A stretch of DNA of 64,000 nucleotides from Halobacteriales archaeon QS_9_68_17 (GTDB lineage Archaea > Halobacteriota > Halobacteria > Halobacteriales > Natronoarchaeaceae). The position numbers were made by a program, and so were the translations under genes. A model generated the notes under the pieces. The model saw only the letters and a program-made list of their open reading frames with translations, did no database searches and was not told where the DNA came from. Location of the stretch: NCBI GenBank assembly GCA_003023565.1, contig PXSA01000007.1, positions 1 to 64,000 on the forward strand. The letters are read 5' to 3'. Below, one piece after another: positions 54,678 through 63,541 of this stretch (positions are counted from its first letter, which is position 1; the number at the start of each line of letters is the position of its first letter).

Positions 54678-55025
54678 ATGACGCTCACGACCGCCGGTCG
54701 ACTGGTCGAGACCGCTCGACGGCTAACGGTCCGACTGCCCGGTCCCTCGCCGGTGCGAGACGTTTCGTCCTCTCGGCGTCTCGATAGGTTCGTATCATAC
54801 AGTAGTCGCTACGCCCTCTCCGGAATCGTCGTCCTCGCCGTCGCAGCGGCGGCCATCCTCCGCGACGTGCTGGCGACGGTGTTTCTCGCGGTCACGGTCG
54901 CCGCCGTCTGCGCGCCGCTGTACCGACGGCTGGTCGCCCGCGGCGTCCCCGCGTGGCGGGCGAGCGCCGTCACGACGACGGTCGCGTTCAGCGCCGTCGT
55001 TGCCGCGTTCTCGCCGCGCGTCGCC
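54678..55025 (+). pseudogene. Truncated AI-2E-family permease
   Basis: MTLTTAGRLVETARRLTVRL, then SRYALSGIVVLAVAAAAILR and DVLATVFLAVTVAAVCAPLY, the first helices of the AI-2E/PerM family, then AFSP at about 55013. Beyond this the frame runs antisense into the MATE gene and is meaningless. A full-length relative has about 330-350 residues, so two thirds are missing. The junction with the MATE gene probably marks a deletion breakpoint. Confidence 0.65.
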
Positions 55026-55038
55026 GGACGCGGAGCGA

Positions 55039-56484
55039 TCAGTCGTCGGCGACCGGCGACTCGGGGCGGAAGTCCCGGCTTATCGACTTCCACTTCCCGG
55101 TCGCGAACCGTCGGTAGTTGATCGCCGCCGGCGCGGCCGTCTCCGCGACGAAGGAGAGATAGAGGCCGACGATGCCGAGCGACGTGGTCGCCCCGAGGTA
55201 CGCGAGGGGGATCGCGCAGCCGAACATGCCGATCGCCTGGCTGTAGAAGGGCCAGCGCGTGTCGCCGCTGGCGTCCAACGCGCCCGCGGTCGCTCCCTTG
55301 ACCGCCTGCGGGAGCGACGCGACGCAGGCCGCGTACACGAACGCGACCGCGTACGGGACCGACGGGTCGCCCGCGTCGCCGACGAACGAGACGACGATGG
55401 GATGGGCCAACAGCGCGACTATCGCCGCGGCGACGGCGTAGGTCGCCGTCGAGAACCGGACGATGTCGCGCCCGTACGCCTCGGCGGTTCGCTCGTCGCC
55501 GGCCCCGAGTTCCTGCCCGACGAGGCTGCTGGCGGCCAGGCCGAAGCCCCATCCGGGCGTGTTCATGATCCCCCAGACCCGCCGGGCGATGACGTACCCG
55601 GCGACCACCGTCGGCCCGAACAGCGCGACGACGGCGAGCATCGGGAACTTCGCGACGGTCCACACCGAGTTCCGGCCGACGACGGGCAGCCCGATCCGGA
55701 CGATATCGCGGAGGGTCGGCCGGTCGAGGTACCTCCCCCGGAGGTCGACCTGTATCGGGAGGTCGCCGGCAAGCGGGAGGCGTCCGGCGACGAGGCCGCC
55801 GGCGAACGCCGCCGTGACGAGGACGTTCGCCAGTACGGTCCCCATCGCCGCCCCGACGACGCCCATCCCGAGGCCGAAGACGAGCGCGGCGTTGATGGCG
55901 ATGTTCGACAGCGCGCCGCCCGCGCGGACCAGCATCGGCGTCCACGCGTCGTCGACGCCGATGTAAACCCGACTGCCGACGAGGTTCAGTCCCGCGAACG
56001 GGACGCCGAACGCCAGTATCCGGAGGTAATCCGCGCCGTACGCGACGGTCGCGGGGTCGTCGGACATGACACGGATGAGCGGCTCCGGAACGGCGTAAAA
56101 CACCGCGGCGACGGGTACCGTCACCGCGAGCACCACCGCGACGCTCGCGCGGATCGCGAGCCCCAGGTCGTCGTAGGCCTCCGCGCCGTACCGCTGGGAG
56201 ACCAGGGCGATCGTCCCCGCGGCGAACCCGCCGCCCAGCGAGAACGCCAGCCCCCAGTACGGCGTCGCGAAACCCACGCCCGCGATGGCGACCGGACCGA
56301 GCGCTAACCCCACCATCGCCACGTCGACCGCGTTCTTCGACATGCGGGCGATGCCGGTGACGATCCGGGGCCACGCCAGGTCCGTCGTCCTGCGCACTCG
56401 CTCGCCGGAGACGAGGCCGACGCGAGCGAGCGCGAGACCGATGTAGAGGACGAGCGCGCGGAACGGGTTCGGGAGGCGTTGCAC
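55039..56484 (-). CDS. MATE-family efflux transporter (second copy)
   Basis: 481 residues, about 12 transmembrane segments. Landmarks: DLAWPRIVTGIARMSKNAVD, ATPYWGLAFSLGGGFAAGTI, GFGLAASSLVGQELGAGDER and GALDASGDTRWPFYSQAIG. Paralogue of the gene at 39314-40789 but clearly diverged. No operon partner. Its 3' end abuts the truncated permease. Confidence 0.92.
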   Translation of the reverse strand: MQRLPNPFRALVLYIGLALARVGLVSGERVRRTTDLAWPRIVTGIARMSKNAVDVAMVGLALGPVAIAGVGFATPYWGLAFSLGGGFAAGTIALVSQRYGAEAYDDLGLAIRASVAVVLAVTVPVAAVFYAVPEPLIRVMSDDPATVAYGADYLRILAFGVPFAGLNLVGSRVYIGVDDAWTPMLVRAGGALSNIAINAALVFGLGMGVVGAAMGTVLANVLVTAAFAGGLVAGRLPLAGDLPIQVDLRGRYLDRPTLRDIVRIGLPVVGRNSVWTVAKFPMLAVVALFGPTVVAGYVIARRVWGIMNTPGWGFGLAASSLVGQELGAGDERTAEAYGRDIVRFSTATYAVAAAIVALLAHPIVVSFVGDAGDPSVPYAVAFVYAACVASLPQAVKGATAGALDASGDTRWPFYSQAIGMFGCAIPLAYLGATTSLGIVGLYLSFVAETAAPAAINYRRFATGKWKSISRDFRPESPVADD

Positions 56485-56605
56485 GGATCAAGGTTTCGAA
56501 CCGAAACACAAGTACCTTTCAGAAGCGAACGGCCATGAGACGGCGTGTCGCAGGGGGAAAACAGCGAAACGAAGGCTGGATGCGGACTCCCTCGAACGTC
56601 GCCGC

Positions 56606-57385
56606 TCAGCCGTTCCTCTCCAGCGGTCCGTCCGCTTCGTTCCACTCCGTGAGACTGCCCTCGTAGAACGCGACGTCCTCGTAGCCGAGGTGCCGGAGGA
56701 CGACGTACGTGTGGCTGATCCGCCGCGCGGTGTTACAGTAGAGGATCACGCGGCGGTCGGGCGTGATGCCGTACTCCTCGAGGACCTCCTCCAGTTCGTC
56801 GCGGGGCTTGAGTCCGCGCGTCTCGTCGTCGACGAGTTCCTTCCAGTCTATGTTCACCGCGCCGGGGATGTGGCCCTCCTCGAACTCCCAGTCGTCGCGC
56901 GTGTCGACGAGGACGGCGTCCGTGTCGATCGCCGCCTCGACCGCGGCCCGGTCGATGAGGACCGTGTCCCCGGGCGGGTCGACGGCGTACTCCGTCGGGT
57001 CGACCTCGGGGGCGTCCGTCGTTGTCTCGTGCTCTAGGTTCCACGCGCTGTAGTCGCCGTCGAGCAGGCGGACGTCGCGGTGCCCGTATATCTCCGCGGT
57101 GACGAGAAAGCGCGCGGCGAACACGCCGTGGGTGTCGTCGTAGGCGACGACGGTGTCGTCGGGGCGGACGCCTGCCTCGCTCACGATCTCCGCGAAGGTA
57201 TCCGTGCCGGGGAGCGTTCCCCGCGTCGCCTCGCTCTCGCTTCGGAACGCGCCGAACGGGACGTTCACCGCACCGGGAACGTGTCCGATCCCGTCGTACT
57301 CCCAGGCGTCGCGCACGTCCACGACGGCCACCTCGTCGCGGTGTTCGGCCAGCCACCCGCGCGAGACGACGATGTCGTCGGTCAT
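56606..57385 (-). CDS. Tandem rhodanese sulfurtransferase
   Basis: 259 residues, two rhodanese domains. The first (about 1-125, VVDVRDAWEYDGIGHVPGAV) is inactive-type, and the second carries the catalytic cysteine loop LYCNTARRISHTYVVLRHLG. Thiosulfate or mercaptopyruvate sulfurtransferase, giving persulfide for sulfur transfer or detoxification. It is divergent from another double rhodanese at 57664, with 278 bp between the starts. Confidence 0.92.
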   Translation of the reverse strand: MTDDIVVSRGWLAEHRDEVAVVDVRDAWEYDGIGHVPGAVNVPFGAFRSESEATRGTLPGTDTFAEIVSEAGVRPDDTVVAYDDTHGVFAARFLVTAEIYGHRDVRLLDGDYSAWNLEHETTTDAPEVDPTEYAVDPPGDTVLIDRAAVEAAIDTDAVLVDTRDDWEFEEGHIPGAVNIDWKELVDDETRGLKPRDELEEVLEEYGITPDRRVILYCNTARRISHTYVVLRHLGYEDVAFYEGSLTEWNEADGPLERNG

Positions 57386-57663
57386 ACCCGTCGGTAGCGC
57401 CCCTCCGACTTTAGCCCTCCCGATAGCGTCGGTCCCTAGGCACGCTCAGAGCTACCTGCAAAACTGGCCGCATCCTCCCGAGTGTCGCTCGGTCGATAGT
57501 TGCGACGACGAGAGTCCCTCTCTATCGGTTCGCGGCCGCCCTCTCCGGATCCCTGCTCCCGACGGCGCGAGACTCTCGGCAAGTGTTTCCGCAACGGCGG
57601 GGGCGAGGCGGTACCTGCCGAATGTGTAGTTTCTTTAAGAAGGGCAGACGTACCGGTGCGTGT

Positions 57664-58530
57664 ATGAGCGAAAGCGACTACGCGCACGACGTGCTCGTAT
57701 CGGCCGACTGGGTCGAAGAGCACCTCGACGAGTTCGAGAGCGATGACCCCGAGTATCGGCTGGTCGAGGTCGACGTCGATACGGAGGCGTACGAGGAGGG
57801 CCATGCCCCCGGCGCGGTCGGGTTCAACTGGGAGACCCAGCTTCAGGACCAGACCCAGCGCGACATCCTCGACACGGACGACTTCGAGGACCTCCTCGGG
57901 GGCCACGGCATCAGCGAGGACTCCACCGTCGTCCTGTACGGCGACAACTCCAACTGGTTCGCCGCCTACGCCTACTGGCAGTTCCAGTACTACGGCCACG
58001 GCGACGCCCGCCTGCTCGACGGCGGCCGCGACTACTGGGTCGAGAACGACTACCCGCTCACCGACGAGGTCCCGGAGTTCTCCGCGGTCGACTACGAGGC
58101 GTCCGGCCCGCGCGAGTCCATCCGCGCCTACCGCGACGATGTCGAGAAGGCGATCGACCGCGGCGTCCCGCTCGTCGACGTCCGCTCGCCCGAGGAGTTC
58201 AGCGGGGAGGTCCTCGCCCCGCCGGGACTCCAGGAGACCGCCCAGCGCGGCGGCCACATCCCCGGCGCGAAGAACATCTCGTGGGCGGCCGTGACGAACG
58301 GCGACGGCACGTTCAAGACCCGCGAGGAACTCGAAGAGCTCTACGGCGAGGAAGGCATCGACGGCGAGGGCACTACGGTTGCTTACTGCCGCATCGGCGA
58401 GCGCTCGTCGGTCGCGTGGTTCGCACTGCACGAACTGCTCGGGTACGAGGACACAGTGAACTACGACGGCTCGTGGACCGAGTGGGGCAATCTGGTGGAT
58501 GCGCCGATCGAGACGGGTGAAGGGGAGTAA
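57664..58530 (+). CDS. Tandem rhodanese, thiosulfate sulfurtransferase
   Basis: 288 residues. Starts MSESDYAHDVLVSADWVEEH. The first domain has VEVDVDTEAYEEGHAPGAVG, the second VDVRSPEEFSGEVLAPPGLQ and the active-site loop AYCRIGERSSVAWFALHELL. This loop (CRIGER-S) is typical of thiosulfate sulfurtransferases of the haloarchaeal TssA type. TTTAAG near 57631-57636 is about 30 nt before the ATG. It is only distantly similar to its divergent neighbour, so it is not a recent duplicate. Confidence 0.92.
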   Translation: MSESDYAHDVLVSADWVEEHLDEFESDDPEYRLVEVDVDTEAYEEGHAPGAVGFNWETQLQDQTQRDILDTDDFEDLLGGHGISEDSTVVLYGDNSNWFAAYAYWQFQYYGHGDARLLDGGRDYWVENDYPLTDEVPEFSAVDYEASGPRESIRAYRDDVEKAIDRGVPLVDVRSPEEFSGEVLAPPGLQETAQRGGHIPGAKNISWAAVTNGDGTFKTREELEELYGEEGIDGEGTTVAYCRIGERSSVAWFALHELLGYEDTVNYDGSWTEWGNLVDAPIETGEGE

Positions 58531-58734
58531 AACATTCATCTGTTTGGGGTTTCGCTACAGCGAGTTTCTCGGTTTCTACTGATCGGTTGGCGGTCCCCGT
58601 TCGTGGTTTACGGACTGGGTCGTCCGTTCAAGTGACCACAAAGAAGCACCTCGTCCAGCGTGGGGACCGACGGACGCTCTCGTCTCTTATATGAGAGGAC
58701 TAAAGACCCTCTGACGCGGAACGGGTGGACAAGA

Positions 58735-59874
58735 ATGCACGTCTGTTTCGTCTTTCACCACCACTATCCAGCCGATTTCTCCACAGCCCTCCTCGAATAC
58801 AGCCGCGAACTGGCGGAGTTAGGTCACGAGGTGACCGTTATCGCCGGCCGCGAGGAGACGAATACTCTGAAACGAGAAACGATCGATGGAGTGTCCGTCC
58901 ATCGGATACTGACCGATCTATCTACGAGCGTCTCGATAGAGCCGACGCTATTCGGTTATAAGGCCATGCGGAAAGCGGAGCAGATTCACTCGGAATCACC
59001 AATCGATATTTTCCATCTTCGGTCTTTTCCAAATCTCGGTCTTATCCTCGATAGGTTTCCGTGGATGGATCTTCCCGAGGCTACTGTCTCGGATGTCCGA
59101 GGCACTGCGGTCAGTAACTCCGTCTTCGAGTGGGTGTCCCGTATCGGAATCCGGATACAGGACCTTTTCGTCGACGAGACGCTGGTCATTGATAAACACG
59201 TCGCCCGGCGTATCTTCGTGGATGCGTCCTCTGTAACGATCCTACCGCTGGGTGTGGACTTCGATAAGTTCGTTCCGGGGCAGAACGTCGAACTGCGCAA
59301 ACGGTGGGGTTTGGACGACCGGTGTGTCGTGGGATACACAGGACATCTCCACCCCTCGCGTGAACTCGAACGATTCATCCGGGCATTCGATCAGGCCAAC
59401 GAGGAGCGGCCGGAATTAGCCCTGGCGGTAGTCGGCGGTGGCGAGGCCCGTCCTGCATTAGAACGACACGTCGCCGATGTCGGGGTAGAGGACGATGTCG
59501 TGTTTACCGGATCGGTCCCGTTCGAGGAAATGCCGTCTTATCTGCAGGCGTTCGACGTGGGGTGCGCGTACATCCCGGACAAACCGCAGTACCGAAATCA
59601 ACCGCCGCTCAAAACGGTCGAGTACCTTGCGGCGACTCTTCCAGTATTAGCCACTGATACACCGGGTAACAGGCGGTTCGCGACGACGGAGAATTCACTG
59701 CTAGTTAGCGACCGGATACCGGAGTATCGAGACGGACTGCTCCGTCTATCGAACGACGAGACGCTTCGTCGTACGCTCTCGAAGCGGGCCAGGGAGTCTG
59801 TTTCCGACTTCAATTACGCTACGATAACTGAGAACAAACTCCTGCAAGCATATCAGAATATCGTCAGCAACTAA
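58735..59874 (+). CDS. GT4 glycosyltransferase
   Basis: 379 residues. MHVCFVFHHHYPADFSTALL, GHEVTVIAGREETNTL, then the nucleotide-sugar half: ILPLGVDFDKFVP, VVGYTGHLHPSRELERFIRA, VFTGSVPFEEMPSYLQAFDV and PPLKTVEYLAATLPVLATDT (E-x7-E-like motif). First gene of the lower-GC glycan region. Probably adds a sugar to a lipid-linked or S-layer glycan at the cytoplasmic face. TTATATG at 58687-58693 may be the promoter. Confidence 0.88.
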   Translation: MHVCFVFHHHYPADFSTALLEYSRELAELGHEVTVIAGREETNTLKRETIDGVSVHRILTDLSTSVSIEPTLFGYKAMRKAEQIHSESPIDIFHLRSFPNLGLILDRFPWMDLPEATVSDVRGTAVSNSVFEWVSRIGIRIQDLFVDETLVIDKHVARRIFVDASSVTILPLGVDFDKFVPGQNVELRKRWGLDDRCVVGYTGHLHPSRELERFIRAFDQANEERPELALAVVGGGEARPALERHVADVGVEDDVVFTGSVPFEEMPSYLQAFDVGCAYIPDKPQYRNQPPLKTVEYLAATLPVLATDTPGNRRFATTENSLLVSDRIPEYRDGLLRLSNDETLRRTLSKRARESVSDFNYATITENKLLQAYQNIVSN

Positions 59875-59917
59875 CAACAAGAAAGAACTTATACACCGAA
59901 CTCGGATAGTCGCGCCA

Positions 59918-61045
59918 ATGGCAGATTCGAAGGTCCTCGTTGATTCTATTCCGGAAAAGACCTGTATCGTCGTCGGTACTCGCCCCGGAATTATCAAGAT
60001 GAGTCCACTTATTGATGAGTTGAATCGTCGCGACGTGGAGTCGTTCACGATCCATGCCGGACAGCACTACTCCTACGAACTCGACGGAAAGATGTTCGAG
60101 GACCTCGGTCTCGATAAGCCGAAATACAAACTTGACGAAGTGCGGGAGAAAGAGTTCCACGGCGAACAGACCGCTGCGATGCTCGAGGGAATCGAACGCG
60201 CACTCCTCAAGGAAAACCCCGAGAACGTGCTAGTATGTGGTGACGCAAACTTCAATCTGGCCGGTGCCTTGGCCGCACGAAAACTACGTCTTACGCTCGG
60301 TCACGTCGAGGCGGGCCTCCGAAGTGACGACTGGCGGATGCCGGAAGAACACAACAGGGTGATGATAGATCACATCTCGGATCACCTGTTCTGCCCGACT
60401 CCACAAACGAAACAGAACGCCGTCGAGGACAACGTGAAAGGCGAGATTCACGTTACGGGGAATACCATCGTCGATGCAGTGAAGCGGAACGTCCCCATCG
60501 CTCACGATCGAAGTAACATTCTGAATGAGTTAGATGTCCCTCCCGAGGAGTATATCGTTTTTACCGCTCACCGCGAGGAGAACGTAGACGATCCCGAAGT
60601 ACTGAGCGATTTAATCGCGGTGATCGACAACGCGATCCGCGAATTCGAGACTCCGGTAGTGTATCCGATTCACCCGCGGACGGAGAAACGGCTTGAACAG
60701 TTCGATCTCGACGAAGAGATCAACGCCATCGAAGGACTTCGACTTATTGACCCCATCGGATACCTCGACTTCCTTCAGTTGCTCTCTAACGCGCGGTTAG
60801 TTCTCACGGATAGCGGCGGCATACAGGAGGAATCGTGTATCACCGGAGTACCGTGCGTAACGCTTCGTGAAAACACCGAACGACCCGAAACGGTGAATGT
60901 GGGTGCGAATACTGTCGCCGGCACAGATCCCGATGAAGTAGTTGAAAGAGCACTCGAGATGGATTCCAGAGAGCCGGAGTGGGAGAACCCCTTCGGCAAT
61001 GGAACGGCAGCGGACAAGACAATCGATGCCATCCTCGGGCACTGA
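59918..61045 (+). CDS. wecB: UDP-N-acetylglucosamine 2-epimerase
   Basis: 375 residues. Converts UDP-GlcNAc to UDP-ManNAc for glycan synthesis. VVGTRPGIIKMSPLIDELNR, IHAGQHYSYELDGKMFEDLG, GHVEAGLRSDDWRMPEEHNR, YPIHPRTEKRLEQF, TDSGGIQEESCITGVPCVTL and ENTERPETVNVGANTVAG all match the family. Length is normal. 43 bp after the glycosyltransferase and 45 bp before the next one, so one operon. Confidence 0.95.
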   Translation: MADSKVLVDSIPEKTCIVVGTRPGIIKMSPLIDELNRRDVESFTIHAGQHYSYELDGKMFEDLGLDKPKYKLDEVREKEFHGEQTAAMLEGIERALLKENPENVLVCGDANFNLAGALAARKLRLTLGHVEAGLRSDDWRMPEEHNRVMIDHISDHLFCPTPQTKQNAVEDNVKGEIHVTGNTIVDAVKRNVPIAHDRSNILNELDVPPEEYIVFTAHREENVDDPEVLSDLIAVIDNAIREFETPVVYPIHPRTEKRLEQFDLDEEINAIEGLRLIDPIGYLDFLQLLSNARLVLTDSGGIQEESCITGVPCVTLRENTERPETVNVGANTVAGTDPDEVVERALEMDSREPEWENPFGNGTAADKTIDAILGH

Positions 61046-61090
61046 ACCAAGCCGAAAGATAGTCACATAAAGGGTGAAAACACACGATAA

Positions 61091-62257
61091 ATGACCGTTG
61101 CGAGTATTCTCTTACCCTATCTGGGTCGGTGGAACCAGTTCCGGAAATCGCGGTTCCATCAGATATCGGAACGACTGGCGCAGGAGGGTTTCACCGTTCA
61201 CGTCGTCCAGGCACCGTCCTTGGAGTCGGAAGAAGTCACGTTCAAAACGAGAGATATCGAGACTCCGGAGGGGATCGTCCTTCACGACGCGGAGCTGTCT
61301 GACGCCGTCTGGCGGAGTCGATACGCGAATAAGGTGATAAAGAAGGGCTACTACGGGATCGGTGTCCGGTCCCAAGCAAAGCGGCTAATTCATGAACACG
61401 ACATCGATGTTCTCTGGTTGTACAACCTCCCTCATTTCCCCTTGACTACTATCCATTCTATACCGATCATTTTCGACTACGTCGACGATTACGTCGCCAT
61501 GTTGAACAGCGAACTCCCCGTGTTAGACAGTGATCCCATCCGACGGGCAGAATACTTCGCCTTCGCGCGACTTCTCCGACGGGTGGATGTCGTCACCGTC
61601 ATCTCCCACGAGTTGAAGCGAAAGGTCAAACAGATGGTCGGATCGTCGGTTCCGTGCACGGTGATCCCCAATGGGGTCGATACGGACGTCTTTCCGGTGG
61701 ATGAAGCCACTGAGCCGACACTCGAGGGCGGGCCGACCGTCGGATTCGTCGGTTCGTTCGAATACTTCATCGACTTCGACCTGATTCTGGACACCGCGGA
61801 GCGGATGCCCGAAGTTTCGTTTCTTCTGGTCGGAGACGGACGGGAGTTCGAACACGTTGCCGCGGAAAAACACCGCCGTGGGCTGGATAACGTCGATCTA
61901 ACAGGTCTCGTCGAGAGCGATGAGGTACCGGAGTACATACAGAGAATGGACGTCTGTCTCAATACGTTCAAACGGGTGCCAGTCGCACACTCCGCCGTAC
62001 CGTTGAAACTGTTTGAATACTTGTCACTCAAACGCCCGGTCACCAGTACGAGAATTCGAGAAGTCCAGACGATCGACGACGGTTACCTGTGGTACGCTGA
62101 CACTCCCGATGAACTCCAATCCGAGATCGAAAGGGTACTCCAGAACTACGACGCGGCGATCGAGGAGGCTGAACGGGCGCAAACGCTGATCCGCGAGACG
62201 TACAATTGGGACACTATTGGCGAGATGTATTCGGACACGCTTCAGCGACTGCTGTAA
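61091..62257 (+). CDS. GT4 glycosyltransferase
   Basis: 388 residues. N-terminal half with RWNQFRKSRFHQISERLAQE and DVLWLYNLPHFPLTTIHSIP; C-terminal half with VIPNGVDTDVFPVDEATEPT, TVGFVGSFEYFIDFDLILDT, LLVGDGREFEHVAAEKHRRG and PLKLFEYLSLKRPVTSTRIR. Third gene of the glycan operon; acceptor and donor unknown. Confidence 0.88.
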   Translation: MTVASILLPYLGRWNQFRKSRFHQISERLAQEGFTVHVVQAPSLESEEVTFKTRDIETPEGIVLHDAELSDAVWRSRYANKVIKKGYYGIGVRSQAKRLIHEHDIDVLWLYNLPHFPLTTIHSIPIIFDYVDDYVAMLNSELPVLDSDPIRRAEYFAFARLLRRVDVVTVISHELKRKVKQMVGSSVPCTVIPNGVDTDVFPVDEATEPTLEGGPTVGFVGSFEYFIDFDLILDTAERMPEVSFLLVGDGREFEHVAAEKHRRGLDNVDLTGLVESDEVPEYIQRMDVCLNTFKRVPVAHSAVPLKLFEYLSLKRPVTSTRIREVQTIDDGYLWYADTPDELQSEIERVLQNYDAAIEEAERAQTLIRETYNWDTIGEMYSDTLQRLL

Positions 62258-62292
62258 CTGATACGGAGTTCGGTGAAAACCGCTTGACGTTG

Positions 62293-63450
62293 CTATTCGG
62301 TGACTGACCTGATCCGCCGGAGCAGTTCGTCGTTAATCTCTCCCCAGGTGTACGCACCCGCTTCTTTCCGTGCGTTCGATGTGATCCGTCTACGAACCTC
62401 TTCGTTGCGTGCCAGAGTGTCGATAGCCTTCATCACGGCTTCTGTAGATCCGGATTCGACCAGTATTCCGGACTCACCATCCGTCAGTATCTGTTCCGTG
62501 CCGTTCGTCCGCGTACAAATCGTCGGGATGCCTGCGGCCAGATACTCGAACACCTTTATGGGGTATGCATAATTGTAGTTTCGAACTTCGATAGACAGTA
62601 GACAGAGTCCGATATCGGCGTTCGATAGTCGCTCCATCGCCCGTTCGTGCTCGACGTACCCGGTCGTTATCACTTTGTGTCGCCGATTCTCGGCTTCTCG
62701 ATCCCATCGGTCGATCACGGAGGACGTTTTCGAATCCACGTTGCCGATGAGTTCGACGGACAGTAAAGGACAGTCCGACGGTAAAGACTGCAAGGCTTCT
62801 AACAGCGTTTCGATCCCGCGTTCTAGCGTCACTGGTCCAATGTACACTAAGCGTAACGGCTCCGTGTCTGCTTGCGATGACGATCGCGGCACGATTTTGG
62901 GATCCACGCCGTTAGTCGTCGTCCAGACGTTGGCGGCGTCAGGGGCGACGCCGTATTCGGAGAGCAATTCAGGGGCGAGCGCAAAGACAATCAAATCGGC
63001 CTCTCCGAGCCTTCGCTTCGCAAATGAAAACACCACTCGATTATACGTCTTGGCGATGCGTCGCATGATCGATTCGCTTCGATCGAGGCTAACCCCGAGT
63101 TGGGGGTCGTCCCAGATATCTGCTATCCAGACGAATCCGAGCAACTGGAGAAAGGCCCCCGCTGCGAGCGTCTGGGGCGAGTGAGTGGTGTGAACGTACC
63201 TTACTTTGTTGGACCGACGTAATGCGAATACGTACGCGATGATGAAAACCGGATACAGTAGCCGTTGGACAGGTCCATTTCCTACCGATATCGTCTTCTC
63301 GCTCTCGGCGGCGACTTCCTCGCAAACCTTTCTTCGGGACAGAATATACGTGTCGAAGCTGTCACAGATGGCACTGCTGCGCTGGAACTGTGCCGTGTTG
63401 CGGGCACACTTTATATGTTGACAGGCAAATATGACGACTTCGTCGGTCAC
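62293..63450 (-). CDS. GT4 glycosyltransferase, opposite strand
   Basis: 385 residues. IFACQHIKCARNTAQFQRSS near the start, VRYVHTTHSPQTLAAGAFLQ, then LRLVYIGPVTLERGIETLLE, ELIGNVDSKTSSVIDRWDRE, TTGYVEHERAMERLSNADIG and PIKVFEYLAAGIPTICTRTN. Convergent with the previous gene and divergent from the next one. Low third-position GC compared with the rest of the window. Confidence 0.87.
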   Translation of the reverse strand: MTDEVVIFACQHIKCARNTAQFQRSSAICDSFDTYILSRRKVCEEVAAESEKTISVGNGPVQRLLYPVFIIAYVFALRRSNKVRYVHTTHSPQTLAAGAFLQLLGFVWIADIWDDPQLGVSLDRSESIMRRIAKTYNRVVFSFAKRRLGEADLIVFALAPELLSEYGVAPDAANVWTTTNGVDPKIVPRSSSQADTEPLRLVYIGPVTLERGIETLLEALQSLPSDCPLLSVELIGNVDSKTSSVIDRWDREAENRRHKVITTGYVEHERAMERLSNADIGLCLLSIEVRNYNYAYPIKVFEYLAAGIPTICTRTNGTEQILTDGESGILVESGSTEAVMKAIDTLARNEEVRRRITSNARKEAGAYTWGEINDELLRRIRSVTE

Positions 63451-63541
63451 GAGTTCAGCGTGACCAACGTATCCTGAAATAGGTTCCTGTTAGCCGGAGA
63501 TCGCAGAGTTATTATCGCTGATCAACCTTACGCGGGACAAG

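Noticed and set aside
56555-56575. CGAAACGAAGG near 56.56 kb as another ORB.
   Set aside because: Only 11 core bases match and the TTCCAC half is absent; too weak to list.
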